64,000 nucleotides of DNA, taken from HXMU1428-3 sp965215715 (lineage in GTDB: Bacteria > Pseudomonadota > Alphaproteobacteria > Rhizobiales > HXMU1428-3). The notes beneath the pieces were generated by a model. It had not been told where the DNA came from. It did not search any database and saw only the letters and a list, made by a program, of their open reading frames with translations. Of the stretch, positions 42,648-51,246 are shown in pieces. Position 1 is the first letter of the stretch. Each line of letters starts with the position of its first letter. The position numbers were made by a program, and so were the translations under genes. The stretch lies in assembly GCA_965215715.1 (NCBI GenBank), contig OZ244129.1, forward strand, positions 372,001 through 436,000, given 5' to 3'.

Positions 42648-42693
42648 GTCCTGTTGTCAAATCCTTTAGTCATGGAATTTGTCAACAGGACCT
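42646..42693. repeat. Short palindrome at the stop codon of the SQR-like gene
   Basis: AGGTCCTGTTGTCAAAT (42646-42662) pairs with ATTTGTCAACAGGACCT (42677-42693) with one mismatch, 14-base loop. The arm shares AGGTCCT-N2-TGTCAA with the inner stem of the palindrome at 2484-2608 but lacks the outer arms and the flanking boxes. Confidence 0.7.
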
Positions 42694-42710
42694 GAGGTTT
42701 TGGACAAGAA

Positions 42711-42741
42711 AAAACGCGCTTTTTTACAAAAGCGCGTTTTT
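42711..42741 (+). terminator. Bidirectional intrinsic terminator
   Basis: AAAACGCGCTTTT (42711-42723) pairs perfectly with AAAAGCGCGTTTT (42728-42740). A-tract before and T-tract after allow use on both strands, for the SQR-like gene and the convergent 59-residue membrane protein gene. Confidence 0.85.
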
Positions 42742-42769
42742 GATATTAAAACGAGACTAAGTTTAAGAC

Positions 42770-42949
42770 TTATAGACCCCGTACAAGGTTGCCAATGGCC
42801 AATACAATATAGGCACCTATTGCAAGCCAAAAGTCTTGGGCGGCAATGACAGATGGGATTTCAACCAAGCCTTGATGACCGGCAATGGCTGCCACGGCTA
42901 GGATCAGTGATATTAGGAAGATAAAAACTGTTGGTGGATTTAGTCGCAT
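42770..42949 (-). CDS. Small two-helix inner-membrane protein, 59 residues
   Basis: Translated by hand from the minus strand: MRLNPPTVFIFLISLILAVA opens the protein, then a short polar loop (GHQGLVEIPSV), then DFWLAIGAYIVLAIGNLVRG. Two hydrophobic helices joined by a loop. GAGAGGGG lies six bases before the ATG, a strong ribosome-binding site, and a bidirectional terminator lies past the stop. The MRxNPPT... start and ...LGNLxRGL-like end resemble small conserved Hyphomicrobiales proteins of unknown function. Too short for a 60-residue cut-off, but coding signals are convincing. Confidence 0.75.
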   Translation of the reverse strand: MRLNPPTVFIFLISLILAVAAIAGHQGLVEIPSVIAAQDFWLAIGAYIVLAIGNLVRGL

Positions 42950-43262
42950 AATGCGCCCCTCTCTTACACAATATTATTTGATATAGTTTGTTTTAATTGC
43001 TGTTTCTCGATGTAAAATCAGTCATTCTGATGAATTGTGCAGCCGATTAAACATGGTTAACAGCGTGCCTTAAGATTTAACATAGGGTTTACGGCCTTAA
43101 TAGATTAAATCGCATCGACTTAATGAAATTTCATCTTTTCTGGGGAGATTTAGGCAACAGATCAACATATGAGCCTTGAGTTTTGGTGAAAAAAGGCTCC
43201 AATAGCTTAAATTGCCATGACAGTCTGATGACAGACCCGTAACTGGCAGGCAAAAGGGAGCT
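42950..43262. other. Intergenic region upstream of the TPR-like gene
   Basis: 313 bases between divergent genes. Two small hairpins: GAGCCTT (43171-43177) with AAGGCTC (43193-43199), and GTCTG-ATGA-CAGAC (43223-43236). The second is just upstream of the gene and could affect its translation. Confidence 0.45.
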
Positions 43263-45632
43263 TTGAATTTGGGCATGGGAGACTTTTTCTCACCTTTACA
43301 ATTTGGGAGTTTTGTTCACTCGGCCAGTTTCACTAGTGTTGTGTTGTTGCTTTTGATTGGTTTGGCCGTAGGGGGGCTAGTGGCAGGCTGGTTGGCCAAG
43401 GGGCATTCAAACTATTACCGTTCAGATTTGTCCGCAAAAGAGACAATGATTGATCAATCCCAGCCGGCGTTTCAAATTGTTTTGCAGGTTTTTAAAGGGG
43501 ATAGATTTGGCTTTTTTAGCGAAACGTTGTTGGGGATTGTGACCCAGCATTTTGGCTCTTTGTTTTTTAGTAAGGGGGCAAGGGTTTCAATTTCAACAAT
43601 TGGGGATACGTGCTTTGACGGTTTGGGAGGCACTGATGCTTTGCACATAGGGGGCAGGCTGGAGGGCTCAGCGCTAGAGATTTCATTTTCTCAAAAAACT
43701 GCTGAGCGTGAAGTGTGTGGGTTTGAATGTTATGATTTTCCTTTGTTGAAATTGCACAGCTTAAGCCCCACTTTGCCTGGCCATCAACAAGAGATATTTC
43801 TTGGGGCTGTGTATGGGGGGGTGTTGCGTGGGCAAGTGCTTGAAAGAGGCCGTTTTGCGGTTAAAAAAATCAGCTTAATAGCTGAGCACTTAGATGCGGT
43901 TATACCTGGCATCCAATTGACACAGCCAGAGTTGTATGAAGAGCTGTGCGTGGTGTGTGCTTGGTGTCATTTATTTATTGGTTTGCAAACCAAACAGGGC
44001 GCCCCTTTGCAAAAAGCACTTAGCTTATACCAGATAATAGAAACTTTTGAGAGGCGCAAAAGAGATCCTCTGGCGTGGGCGGGCATAAAGGCCAATGAAG
44101 CAAGTGCGGCATTGGCAGTGACAGTTTTTGACCGGCCCACAGTGGCACTTTCAAATCAAGCAATTGCTGCAGCCAGTGAGGCCCAAGATTATTTTGATGC
44201 TGAGCTGTTTCCTGATCAATGGGGTGGGTTGGTGACCATTAAGGCATTGGCCCAAAGTGCCCTTGGGGGCACAACAGGGGCAGGTGATGTTCATTTGGAA
44301 CCGCGCTCTCAGGCGGTCGCGCAAAATCTTGATCAAGCGATAGATCACTGGCGTCATGCGGGGCAAAAGAGAGCTTTACCTTTGGCTTATTATGCCAAAA
44401 GCCGATTGGCGCTCGCCCAAGCCAAGCGTTGTTCTGGTGTGCAAGATTGGCAACAGGCTGAGCATGCTTTGCTTTGTGCTATTGAACACTACGGGTTTTT
44501 TCATAATTGGTTGGGGTTTGATGTAGATGATTTCAAGTTTGCGCTGGCGCACCTTTCCTTATCTCAAGGGGTTCAGTTTGGCGATACGGACTGTTTGCAA
44601 AGAGGCATTCAATATTTTTCAGGCCTGGTAGATACAAGATTCCGCTCGTCCATTGATTTGCATGAGGTTTCTTTTGCTTTGGCGCAAAGTTATTTTCATT
44701 TGGGAGCGATGACCAATGAAAAACAGGCGCTGGCTAAAGCGCTCCATTTGTTTAATGATTTAAAAGACCAGCGTGTTTCTAAAAATATGAGTGCTAGCTT
44801 GGATTGTTTTTTAAGCGTTTGTCGGGCCAGATTGGCTTTGCTTGATCACGATCTGGGGCAAGCCTCTCGTGCAATTAGTGGGATAAGTGCGTTATTAGGG
44901 ACAAAGAAAACGCCCTCAGACAAGTCACGCTATTTTGCATTTGAGGATTTGCTTTGCTTACGGGTTCGTTTGCGAGAGATGATATTTTTGAGGCTTGGAA
45001 ATGAATTTGTTCTGGAAAAAGCCGTGTCAGATCAGCGCACCCTTGTTGGAAAACGACAGGAAAGTGGATCAGACCTAGACTGGGCTGTTCAAGTGGGTCG
45101 GTTGGTTGAGCTTTTAATGCTTTGCCCTGAATTGTTGATTGAGCGACATTCTGAGTTTGAGCAAATGCGTTCTTGGTTAGAAGAAGGCCTTGTTATTTGC
45201 AAACACAAGACTGGGCAAAAGGGGCAAAAAAGTCATCAGCAAATTTCATTTATAGAGGGCTCTTTGCGTTTAAAGTTGGGCCGGTTATTGGCCGCTTACG
45301 GGCGGGTTCATTCAGATTTACCTGTCTTAAATGAAGGACTTGCGGCGTATGAGGGATATTTGTGTTGTTCTGGTGTCGGCAAGGGGCAAGAGCTGGCTGA
45401 GGTGCAGCATGAGTTAGGCCAACTGTTAATGGACCGCAGCGAACATCATGGCCAACATGAGGGGTTAGAAAAAGCACAAGAGTGTTTTTCTCAAGCTTAT
45501 GAGCTTTATTTGCAAGATGGGCTTGATGATCGGGCGAATTGTGCGCGCCGTCTTATGGAAAATGCACAAGCTGCAAAGTTGGCGTATTACGAGCCATCAC
45601 CTGAGTTAGGGCTTGTTCATTTGGTTCGCTGA
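43263..45632 (+). CDS. Membrane-anchored TPR-like repeat protein, unknown
   Basis: About 789 residues. A single membrane segment at about residues 25-46 (VVLLLLIGLAVGGLVAGWLA) is followed by a ~200-residue region of unclear type, and from about residue 215 by helical repeats of TPR character (for example LPLAYYAKSRLALAQAKRC, FALAQSYFHLGAMTNEKQAL and LAEVQHELGQLLMDRSEH). These resemble the 'AxxxLGxREGGxxxLExAV' repeats common in Hyphomicrobiales. Probably a scaffold at the membrane. Start uncertain: TTG at 43263 or 43269 or ATG at 43275; AAGGGAG at about 43254 favours 43269. No operon partner. Confidence 0.75.
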   Translation: MNLGMGDFFSPLQFGSFVHSASFTSVVLLLLIGLAVGGLVAGWLAKGHSNYYRSDLSAKETMIDQSQPAFQIVLQVFKGDRFGFFSETLLGIVTQHFGSLFFSKGARVSISTIGDTCFDGLGGTDALHIGGRLEGSALEISFSQKTAEREVCGFECYDFPLLKLHSLSPTLPGHQQEIFLGAVYGGVLRGQVLERGRFAVKKISLIAEHLDAVIPGIQLTQPELYEELCVVCAWCHLFIGLQTKQGAPLQKALSLYQIIETFERRKRDPLAWAGIKANEASAALAVTVFDRPTVALSNQAIAAASEAQDYFDAELFPDQWGGLVTIKALAQSALGGTTGAGDVHLEPRSQAVAQNLDQAIDHWRHAGQKRALPLAYYAKSRLALAQAKRCSGVQDWQQAEHALLCAIEHYGFFHNWLGFDVDDFKFALAHLSLSQGVQFGDTDCLQRGIQYFSGLVDTRFRSSIDLHEVSFALAQSYFHLGAMTNEKQALAKALHLFNDLKDQRVSKNMSASLDCFLSVCRARLALLDHDLGQASRAISGISALLGTKKTPSDKSRYFAFEDLLCLRVRLREMIFLRLGNEFVLEKAVSDQRTLVGKRQESGSDLDWAVQVGRLVELLMLCPELLIERHSEFEQMRSWLEEGLVICKHKTGQKGQKSHQQISFIEGSLRLKLGRLLAAYGRVHSDLPVLNEGLAAYEGYLCCSGVGKGQELAEVQHELGQLLMDRSEHHGQHEGLEKAQECFSQAYELYLQDGLDDRANCARRLMENAQAAKLAYYEPSPELGLVHLVR

Positions 45633-45770
45633 TCGGGATATTGTTTGCAAAATGACTTTACACTCGTGAACCAGCGTTTTAGTGTGTCGGTCGCATGATG
45701 GGGTGAGGATCCCTTGCACCATTTATGCTACCATTTCATTTCTCAATTTTTTACTTTTGGAAGGTCTATC

Positions 45771-46973
45771 ATGGGGATTTTAGCCGATAGTTTGTCACGC
45801 GTGAAACCATCACCAACAATTGCGGTGACAACCAAAGCACGTGAATTAAAGGCTCAAGGGCGCGATGTTATTGGCCTAGGGGCGGGTGAGCCGGATTTTG
45901 ATACCCCAGATAATATTAAAAAAGCTGCCATTGATGCCATTGAGCGCGGTGAGACGAAATACACCGCTGTGGATGGGATCCCTGAATTAAAGCAGGCGGT
46001 GGTTGATAAGTTTTCGCGCGAAAATGGTATTGACTATAAACCAGAAGAAATTTCTGTAGCTTGTGGTGGCAAACACATTATTTACAATGCGATGCTTGCC
46101 ACGATCAATCCGGGTGATGAAGTGATCATTCCAGCCCCCTATTGGGTGAGCTATCCTGATATTGCTTTGTTGGCAGGGGGCAAGCCTGTCATGATTGAGG
46201 CGGGGGCAGAGACCAATTTTAAATTGTCACCAGAACAGCTTGATGGTGCGATTACTGACAAGACCAAATGGTTGATTTTTAACTCCCCGTCTAACCCAAC
46301 AGGGGCCGCTTATACCGCCGCTGAAATGAAAGCGTTGACTGATGTTTTGCTTAAACACCCGCATGTTTGGGTGTTGGCAGATGATATTTATGAGCATCTG
46401 ACTTATGACGGGTTTGAATTTAAGTCGATTGTTGCTGTTGAGCCGGCCTTGAAGTCACGCACGTTAACAATGAACGGCGTGGCCAAAGCCTATGCGATGA
46501 CGGGTTGGCGGATTGGGTTTGCCGGCGGGCCGGCTGACTTAATTGGCGGTATGCGCAAATTGCAATCTCAATCAACATCTAACCCGTGTTCGATTAGCCA
46601 ATGGGCCTCAGTTGAAGCGCTTAATGGGCCACAAGATTTTATCCACGAGCGAGCCCAAGTGTTTGCACAGCGCCGTGACCTGGTGGTTTCAATGTTAAAT
46701 GAGGCGCAAGGGGTTCATTGCCCAACACCTGAGGGGGCGTTTTATGTTTACCCTTCTGTTGAAGGGTGTATGGGGCGCACGACTAAACAAGGAAAAGTGC
46801 TTAATTCTGATGAGGATTTTGTATCGGCTCTTCTTGATGATGAAGGTGTGGCCGCAGTGCACGGGGAAGCGTTTGGTTTGTCGCCCTATTTTAGGGTTTC
46901 TTATGCAACTTCTACAGAGGCTTTGGAAGAGGCCTGTCGGCGGATTCAATCTTTTTGTGCTAACTTAAGTTAA
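45771..46973 (+). CDS. aatA: Aspartate aminotransferase (class I/II, PLP-dependent)
   Basis: 400 residues. Landmarks: ADSLSRVKPSPTIAVTTKA at the N-terminus, GLGAGEPDFDTP, FNSPSNPTGAAYT, ADDIYEHLTYDG, and the PLP lysine in NGVAKAYAMTGWRIG (about residue 240). Transfers amino groups between aspartate and 2-oxoglutarate; some homologues also use prephenate or aromatic acids. Start ATG 45771 has GGAAGG upstream; a longer frame from 45714 adds unrelated residues. Terminator follows. Confidence 0.94.
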   Translation: MGILADSLSRVKPSPTIAVTTKARELKAQGRDVIGLGAGEPDFDTPDNIKKAAIDAIERGETKYTAVDGIPELKQAVVDKFSRENGIDYKPEEISVACGGKHIIYNAMLATINPGDEVIIPAPYWVSYPDIALLAGGKPVMIEAGAETNFKLSPEQLDGAITDKTKWLIFNSPSNPTGAAYTAAEMKALTDVLLKHPHVWVLADDIYEHLTYDGFEFKSIVAVEPALKSRTLTMNGVAKAYAMTGWRIGFAGGPADLIGGMRKLQSQSTSNPCSISQWASVEALNGPQDFIHERAQVFAQRRDLVVSMLNEAQGVHCPTPEGAFYVYPSVEGCMGRTTKQGKVLNSDEDFVSALLDDEGVAAVHGEAFGLSPYFRVSYATSTEALEEACRRIQSFCANLS

Positions 46974-47024
46974 GTCACCGCTTTTTAAAATTGTATTTGA
47001 GATTTTAAAATAATACAAAAAAAT

Positions 47025-47057
47025 AACCGACCTCTTATTTGAGAGGTCGGTTTTTTT
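47025..47057 (+). terminator. Bidirectional intrinsic terminator
   Basis: Perfect 11-bp stem AACCGACCTCT (47025-47035) with AGAGGTCGGTT (47042-47052), six-base loop and TTTTTTT after it; an A-run before it serves the opposite strand. Separates the convergent aminotransferase and transglutaminase-like genes. Confidence 0.9.
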
Positions 47058-47126
47058 ATGGTCCAACAGTGTGGTCGGGGATGAGGGGGAGTTGGGGGTG
47101 TCGGACCAAAACTTGTAATGAAAGGG

Positions 47127-47768
47127 TTAGCGTTGTGCCGCTGAACGGATGCTTTCTCTTTCTCTTGGATAGAGTGAGACCCACTTTTTAGGATGTGAGA
47201 CTGATTGGCGTTTGACAAAGCGATATGGGGCTTTGTTCCACACTTGAACCTGGTCGTGTTTGTTATCCAACAAATAGTCGCCTTGTTGTGAGCGGACGGT
47301 TAAGATCGCGTGTCCGGCGCCTTCTTCGTCACGAACAACCGTGATCAATAAAGCGTTTTCAGGCCAGCCATTTTCCATTAGCAGGCGGCGCTTTAGCAGC
47401 ACGAAATCTTCGCAATCGCCATTATTGGAAGGATAGTCCCAATATTCAATCACGCCATGATGTTCTTGATCGGTGAGCGGGGCAATTGCCCTGTTTACGG
47501 CGCGGTTGATTGTGACCAGTTGTTTCCAGCGCTTTTTGGTAAGCTTTACGCGTTTGCCTAAATAGCGATATTTATCGCAATCAAATGGATAGCGTTGACA
47601 AAATCTGACATGACCAATGGGTGGTTTGGAACGCCCATATGTGCGCATATGTGGGTCGGCTAAATTTTGACCATCAACCCATACGGCAAATTCTTCTGCC
47701 TGGGCTAGGTTTGGAATAAGAGCAACCATCAAAAAGACAGCCGCAATACACTTTGATACTCGATACAT
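47127..47768 (-). CDS. Transglutaminase-like cysteine peptidase (BTLCP, LapG-type)
   Basis: 213 residues with signal peptide (cleavage after AQA, about residue 24). The BTLCP catalytic triad is visible: Cys in GDCEDFVLLK (about residue 118), His in GAGHAILTV (about 152) and Asp in LLDNKH (about 168). The founding member LapG is a periplasmic protease releasing adhesins, controlled by the c-di-GMP receptor LapD. No LapD homologue is visible here, but a double-PilZ gene is adjacent. Target unknown. Confidence 0.9.
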   Translation of the reverse strand: MYRVSKCIAAVFLMVALIPNLAQAEEFAVWVDGQNLADPHMRTYGRSKPPIGHVRFCQRYPFDCDKYRYLGKRVKLTKKRWKQLVTINRAVNRAIAPLTDQEHHGVIEYWDYPSNNGDCEDFVLLKRRLLMENGWPENALLITVVRDEEGAGHAILTVRSQQGDYLLDNKHDQVQVWNKAPYRFVKRQSVSHPKKWVSLYPRERESIRSAAQR

Positions 47769-47968
47769 TGTAGTCCCCTACACTTGTTACTAATGGGGAG
47801 CATGACATAAAAACTTTTCTATCACGCAAATACGCACGCCATAAATTTAGTTACTTTTAAATCAGACTTAATTCAAATTTATGTTAAATTTTACGCTTTT
47901 GTTTAAGGTTTTAATAGGGCGGTTGGTGTCCTTTTTGTGTTTTGGTCTGAAGCTTTTAAGAGTGACCC

Positions 47969-48691
47969 TTAAGGGCCTAATTCGCCAAATTCTGAGAGAA
48001 GGCGAGCTGCTGTGGGGGCTGAAACAAATTCCACCCCGATGCCTTCATCATGATGACGCATCACGGTTGCTTTCATTTGTCCCAGCGTTACTTGCGAGCC
48101 TACGGGCGGGCGGGCGGTGGTCAAGATGGAAGCCCCGCTTAAAGAGAAATTTTGTACCTGGCAAGTAATGGCGATTTGTTCAGGCAGAATAAGAGAGGTT
48201 TCTTTTTTGTTGGCGATAAAACGATGATGCCGGCGCATATCTGGTTGGTCGCCATCGATTTGATTGACCAGCCAAGATATTTTTAAGGCTATACGTTCTC
48301 TTTGCGTGTCTGAAATGTCAAAGCAAACACCAAAATGGTCTGGTTCTGAGCGTCCTATATGTCCCTTGGCGCGCCCGATATGGTCGATATATAAGATTAC
48401 TTCTTCACCAATTGGGGGCTGAACATTGGAAGCAATGGCGGCACCGCCTGCAGAAATGTTCATTAGACGGCAATTATATTCCGTTTTATCTTCCAACATG
48501 AATCGCCCCATAAGGCGCAAGTTAAACCTGCGAAAACGGCGTCGTTCCACGCCATTTTCTTGCGTTTCATGTTGTTTTATTATCAGAAATTCATTGTTTC
48601 CTGAGCTTGTTTCACTTAGGAAATCATTAAGGATAGACTCTGATGTCTCTTCTCTTTCTGATATCGTTTTCATCGTGATATTCAAAACCAT
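47969..48691 (-). CDS. Protein with two PilZ domains (c-di-GMP binding)
   Basis: 240 residues with two PilZ-like modules. The first has RRRFRRF (about residue 50) and NISAGGAA (about 79); the second has RRHHRF (about 155) and NFSLSGAS (about 182). Both therefore keep the RxxxR and (D/N)xSxxG c-di-GMP binding motifs. No membrane segment or output domain is evident, so it may act by protein contact. The N-terminal ~45 residues are polar and probably flexible. An internal ATG at 48673 is an alternative start. Confidence 0.9.
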   Translation of the reverse strand: MVLNITMKTISEREETSESILNDFLSETSSGNNEFLIIKQHETQENGVERRRFRRFNLRLMGRFMLEDKTEYNCRLMNISAGGAAIASNVQPPIGEEVILYIDHIGRAKGHIGRSEPDHFGVCFDISDTQRERIALKISWLVNQIDGDQPDMRRHHRFIANKKETSLILPEQIAITCQVQNFSLSGASILTTARPPVGSQVTLGQMKATVMRHHDEGIGVEFVSAPTAARLLSEFGELGP

Positions 48692-48783
48692 AACCGCAAT
48701 GTTATTTTGATTATGGATAGAATATCGCTGGGGCGGTTAATGAAAGCATAATCGAAAGATAAAATTTTAAAAAAATTTTTGTT

Positions 48784-49422
48784 TTATTGAGATTGGTCAG
48801 TTTTTCCGCCATCAAAAACTCGAAATTGGCAGTTTTTTCCCTCTACAATCTTTTTGTGGGGAATAAAGGCCAATTCTGAAGGGGCTTTGTCTTCTGGCTC
48901 TGGTAGTGAGCTACCGCGAAGGTAACTCATATGTATCTCTTTAATTTCTTGAAATTCTAATTTTGTGACACCTAGCCAGGGATAGTCTTGGGTGGGAACA
49001 ATTGACCCTAATATGCGATCAATTGTTGTGCTGCCATGGGTCATGGGCAGAAATAATATTTCAAACTGAGCTTTATGGCCTTCCTTGGCACTTGCATCAC
49101 ATAGAATGTGAATGACCGCTCCATCAACGATTAATTGGGGTATGTGACGGACGAGGATCTTTCTTTCCGTCAGTGGCCAGCATTTGAGAAAATTTTCACC
49201 GCGAAAGTCTTGGGCGAACATTTCGCACATTTTGCTGCCAGCAAGGCGAAAATGGAGTGTTTCTTGGTTTCGAACTTCTAAAATGAAGGTTGTGGGCAGG
49301 ATATGGCTGATAGCTGATGGTGTTATTTCGATCCGTTTGGGGGCTTGTCTGCCTTGGCGCACCAAATTCCAATAGTCCAGTAATTCTATATTTTGCTTTA
49401 AAACCATACTTATTCGCATCAT
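48784..49422 (-). CDS. PAS_5 domain protein
   Basis: About 212 residues; residues ~8-150 match the PAS_5 (PF07310) pattern: LLDYWNLVRQGRQAPKRIEI, ILPTTFILEVRN, HFRLAGSKMCEMFAQDFRGE, FLPMTHG and DRILGSIVP. These single-domain PAS proteins are abundant in Hyphomicrobiales, with unknown ligand and partners. There is no kinase or cyclase domain. Start unclear: ATGs at 49422, 49419 and 49407 are all possible; the last matches the usual family start best. It neighbours the PilZ gene on the same strand. Confidence 0.85.
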   Translation of the reverse strand: MMRISMVLKQNIELLDYWNLVRQGRQAPKRIEITPSAISHILPTTFILEVRNQETLHFRLAGSKMCEMFAQDFRGENFLKCWPLTERKILVRHIPQLIVDGAVIHILCDASAKEGHKAQFEILFLPMTHGSTTIDRILGSIVPTQDYPWLGVTKLEFQEIKEIHMSYLRGSSLPEPEDKAPSELAFIPHKKIVEGKNCQFRVFDGGKTDQSQ

Positions 49423-49818
49423 TTGTTGTTTTGGCTTAAGACAAATCAATCACATTGGTTGTCTTATTTTGTATCAAACTCTTGAGTTCAGATGTGTTTT
49501 GGAGAAGTTTTGCAGGTGTTGTGCCAAGTGGTTTTTATCGTTAAAGCGCCGGTTAAGAGCCCTTTTATTTATTAGGGCAGCGAATAGTTTTGCTTGATAT
49601 TGATGTGTTATTAAGCATTTGCTCATTTTTTTTATGATTTGAGAGCGGATCACTTGCGTCATGTTGACGCATAGTGCATCATAGTGCCAATTTGCGAGGG
49701 AAGGGCCTATTATTAGGTTTTTAAGTCAATTTATGAACTAAAGATCTTATTTTAACTGGCTCGATCTCTTTTTTCCTTTCGTTGATGTTCAAACTTTAAA
49801 AAGGAGCTAGGCGAGCGC
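49423..49818. other. Divergent region between PAS and CBS genes with operator-like sites
   Basis: About 370-400 bases. A small hairpin GCCCT/AGGGC (49559-49578) and, at 49655-49687, a dyad with phased direct repeats (separate entry). No RNA gene seen. Confidence 0.5.
49655..49687. promoter_or_regulatory. Dyad TGCGTCA-TGT-TGACGCA with phased direct repeats CATAGTGC
   Basis: The 7-bp inverted repeat at 49655-49671 has a three-base spacer. It overlaps two direct copies of CATAGTGC (49670-49677 and 49680-49687) exactly ten bases apart, so on the same face of the helix. It is about 130 bases upstream of the CBS gene. Confidence 0.6.
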
Positions 49819-50247
49819 ATGAATGTTAATACAATTTTGAATCTGAAAGGTCGGGATGTTGTTTCGGCATCCCCTTCTGATTTAATTGGTGATCTTACCA
49901 AAACTTTTGCTGAAAAAAAAATTGGCTCCATTCTTATTTTAAAAGATGGGGCTGTTAAAGGCATTGTTTCTGAACGTGATGTGGTAAAAGCCATAGGTCA
50001 AAGAGGGGCTGAAATTTTACACCAACCAGCTTCGCGCATTATGACCAAGAATGTGATAAGCTGCCAGGGAAGCGATACCATTGATAAGATCATGGGTGTT
50101 ATGACTTCTGGTCGGTTTCGTCATGTACCTGTTGTTGAGAATGACCAGCTTATTGGCATTATATCTATCGGAGATGTGGTGCAGCAACGTATTGCTGAAG
50201 CCGAACTTGAAGCAAGTTCTATGAGAAGTTATATCGCAACCGGGTAA
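49819..50247 (+). CDS. Two-CBS-domain protein
   Basis: 142 residues forming a Bateman module: CBS1 about residues 12-66 (GSILILKDGAVKGIVSERDV) and CBS2 about 77-132 (FRHVPVVENDQLIGIISIGD then VV). Such stand-alone proteins bind adenine nucleotides and act as energy or redox sensors; the GIVSERDVV and GIISIGDVV ends are typical. AAAAAGGAG precedes the ATG with good spacing. Partner protein not evident. Convergent with a patatin gene. Confidence 0.9.
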   Translation: MNVNTILNLKGRDVVSASPSDLIGDLTKTFAEKKIGSILILKDGAVKGIVSERDVVKAIGQRGAEILHQPASRIMTKNVISCQGSDTIDKIMGVMTSGRFRHVPVVENDQLIGIISIGDVVQQRIAEAELEASSMRSYIATG

Positions 50248-50279
50248 GCTTTAAAAAAAATTACATGTCTGTTCTTTTG

Positions 50280-50322
50280 GTCTGTACCTTACTAAGTGAA
50301 TTGGTGGGTGCAGACTTTTTTT
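50280..50322 (+). terminator. Intrinsic terminator after the CBS gene
   Basis: GTCTGTACC (50280-50288) pairs with GGTGCAGAC (50307-50315), with one G-U, followed by a run of seven T. It is between convergent genes. Confidence 0.75.
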
Positions 50323-50331
50323 GTGTTGTTA

Positions 50332-51246
50332 TTATGCTGCAACCAACCCTAAGTGGTGTTCTAAGTCTTCGCGTGCGCGCAGGGTTGCTTGGTGGCCCAT
50401 TTCGATGAGTTGCTGTGCGCAGTGAAAATCGAACAGACCAATTTCGTTTACACGTGGAACAATTGAAATGTCTGGTGGGTCTCCTGCTAGGCGCGCTCGG
50501 GCAATGCGATCTTGGGTGATGTTGAAAGCATCCAGCATGACAGTTGAAAGGCCCGGGGCTTCACTATTATCTTTAAAGAAGCGTGTGCGCAAATCACTCA
50601 AAGAGTAGTTGGGGCGTTTTTCTTTCTCTGTGCTCTCTTGGGGGGCTTCAATCTCAATGGCTTCATGACTTGGAATAACGGTTCCTTTGCCAAAAACATC
50701 GCTGTTTAAATTGACAGCAATAACAATGCTAGCGCCAAGGGCGCGGCAAACTGAGACGGGCACAGGGTTAACCATGGCCCCGTCAAATAACCAGCGACCA
50801 TTGATATTAACCGGTTTAAAGATGCCTGGAAGGGCATATGAGGCGCGCATGGCATCAACCAAATGGCCCTTGTTCATCCACACTTCATGACCAGTGCCAA
50901 TTTCTGTTGCAACGGCAACGAACGTGCGGTCTAAGTCTTCAATACGGTGATCTTTAAGGTGAGATTCAAGAGCGCCGCAAATGCGCCGACCCGTGATTAA
51001 ACTACTGCCCGCTAAATTTAAATCTAGAAAGCCTAGCACTTTTCGCCGGGTCAAGCTGGCTGCAAAGTTTTCAAGTTCGGGAAGTTCGTTGGCTGCATAA
51101 CACCCCCCCGCTATCGCGCCGATTGAGGTGCCGGCAATTATATCAGGCTTGATACCTATTTCATGGAGAGCTTTGAGTACGCCTATGTGGGCCCAACCTC
51201 GCGCACCGCCACCGCCTAGTGCTATTCCTAATTTGTGTTGGGTCAT
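50332..51246 (-). CDS. Patatin-like phospholipase (RssA/NTE family)
   Basis: 304 residues. The oxyanion loop GGGGARG is at residues 11-17, the nucleophile Ser41 in GTSIG, and the catalytic Asp155 in DGA. Probably a cytosolic or membrane-associated lipid acyl hydrolase. A charged insertion (EIEAPQESTEKEKRP) sits near residue 205. It belongs to the common bacterial RssA-like group and is unrelated in architecture to the large membrane patatin at 54.2-57.0 kb. Confidence 0.92.
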   Translation of the reverse strand: MTQHKLGIALGGGGARGWAHIGVLKALHEIGIKPDIIAGTSIGAIAGGCYAANELPELENFAASLTRRKVLGFLDLNLAGSSLITGRRICGALESHLKDHRIEDLDRTFVAVATEIGTGHEVWMNKGHLVDAMRASYALPGIFKPVNINGRWLFDGAMVNPVPVSVCRALGASIVIAVNLNSDVFGKGTVIPSHEAIEIEAPQESTEKEKRPNYSLSDLRTRFFKDNSEAPGLSTVMLDAFNITQDRIARARLAGDPPDISIVPRVNEIGLFDFHCAQQLIEMGHQATLRAREDLEHHLGLVAA

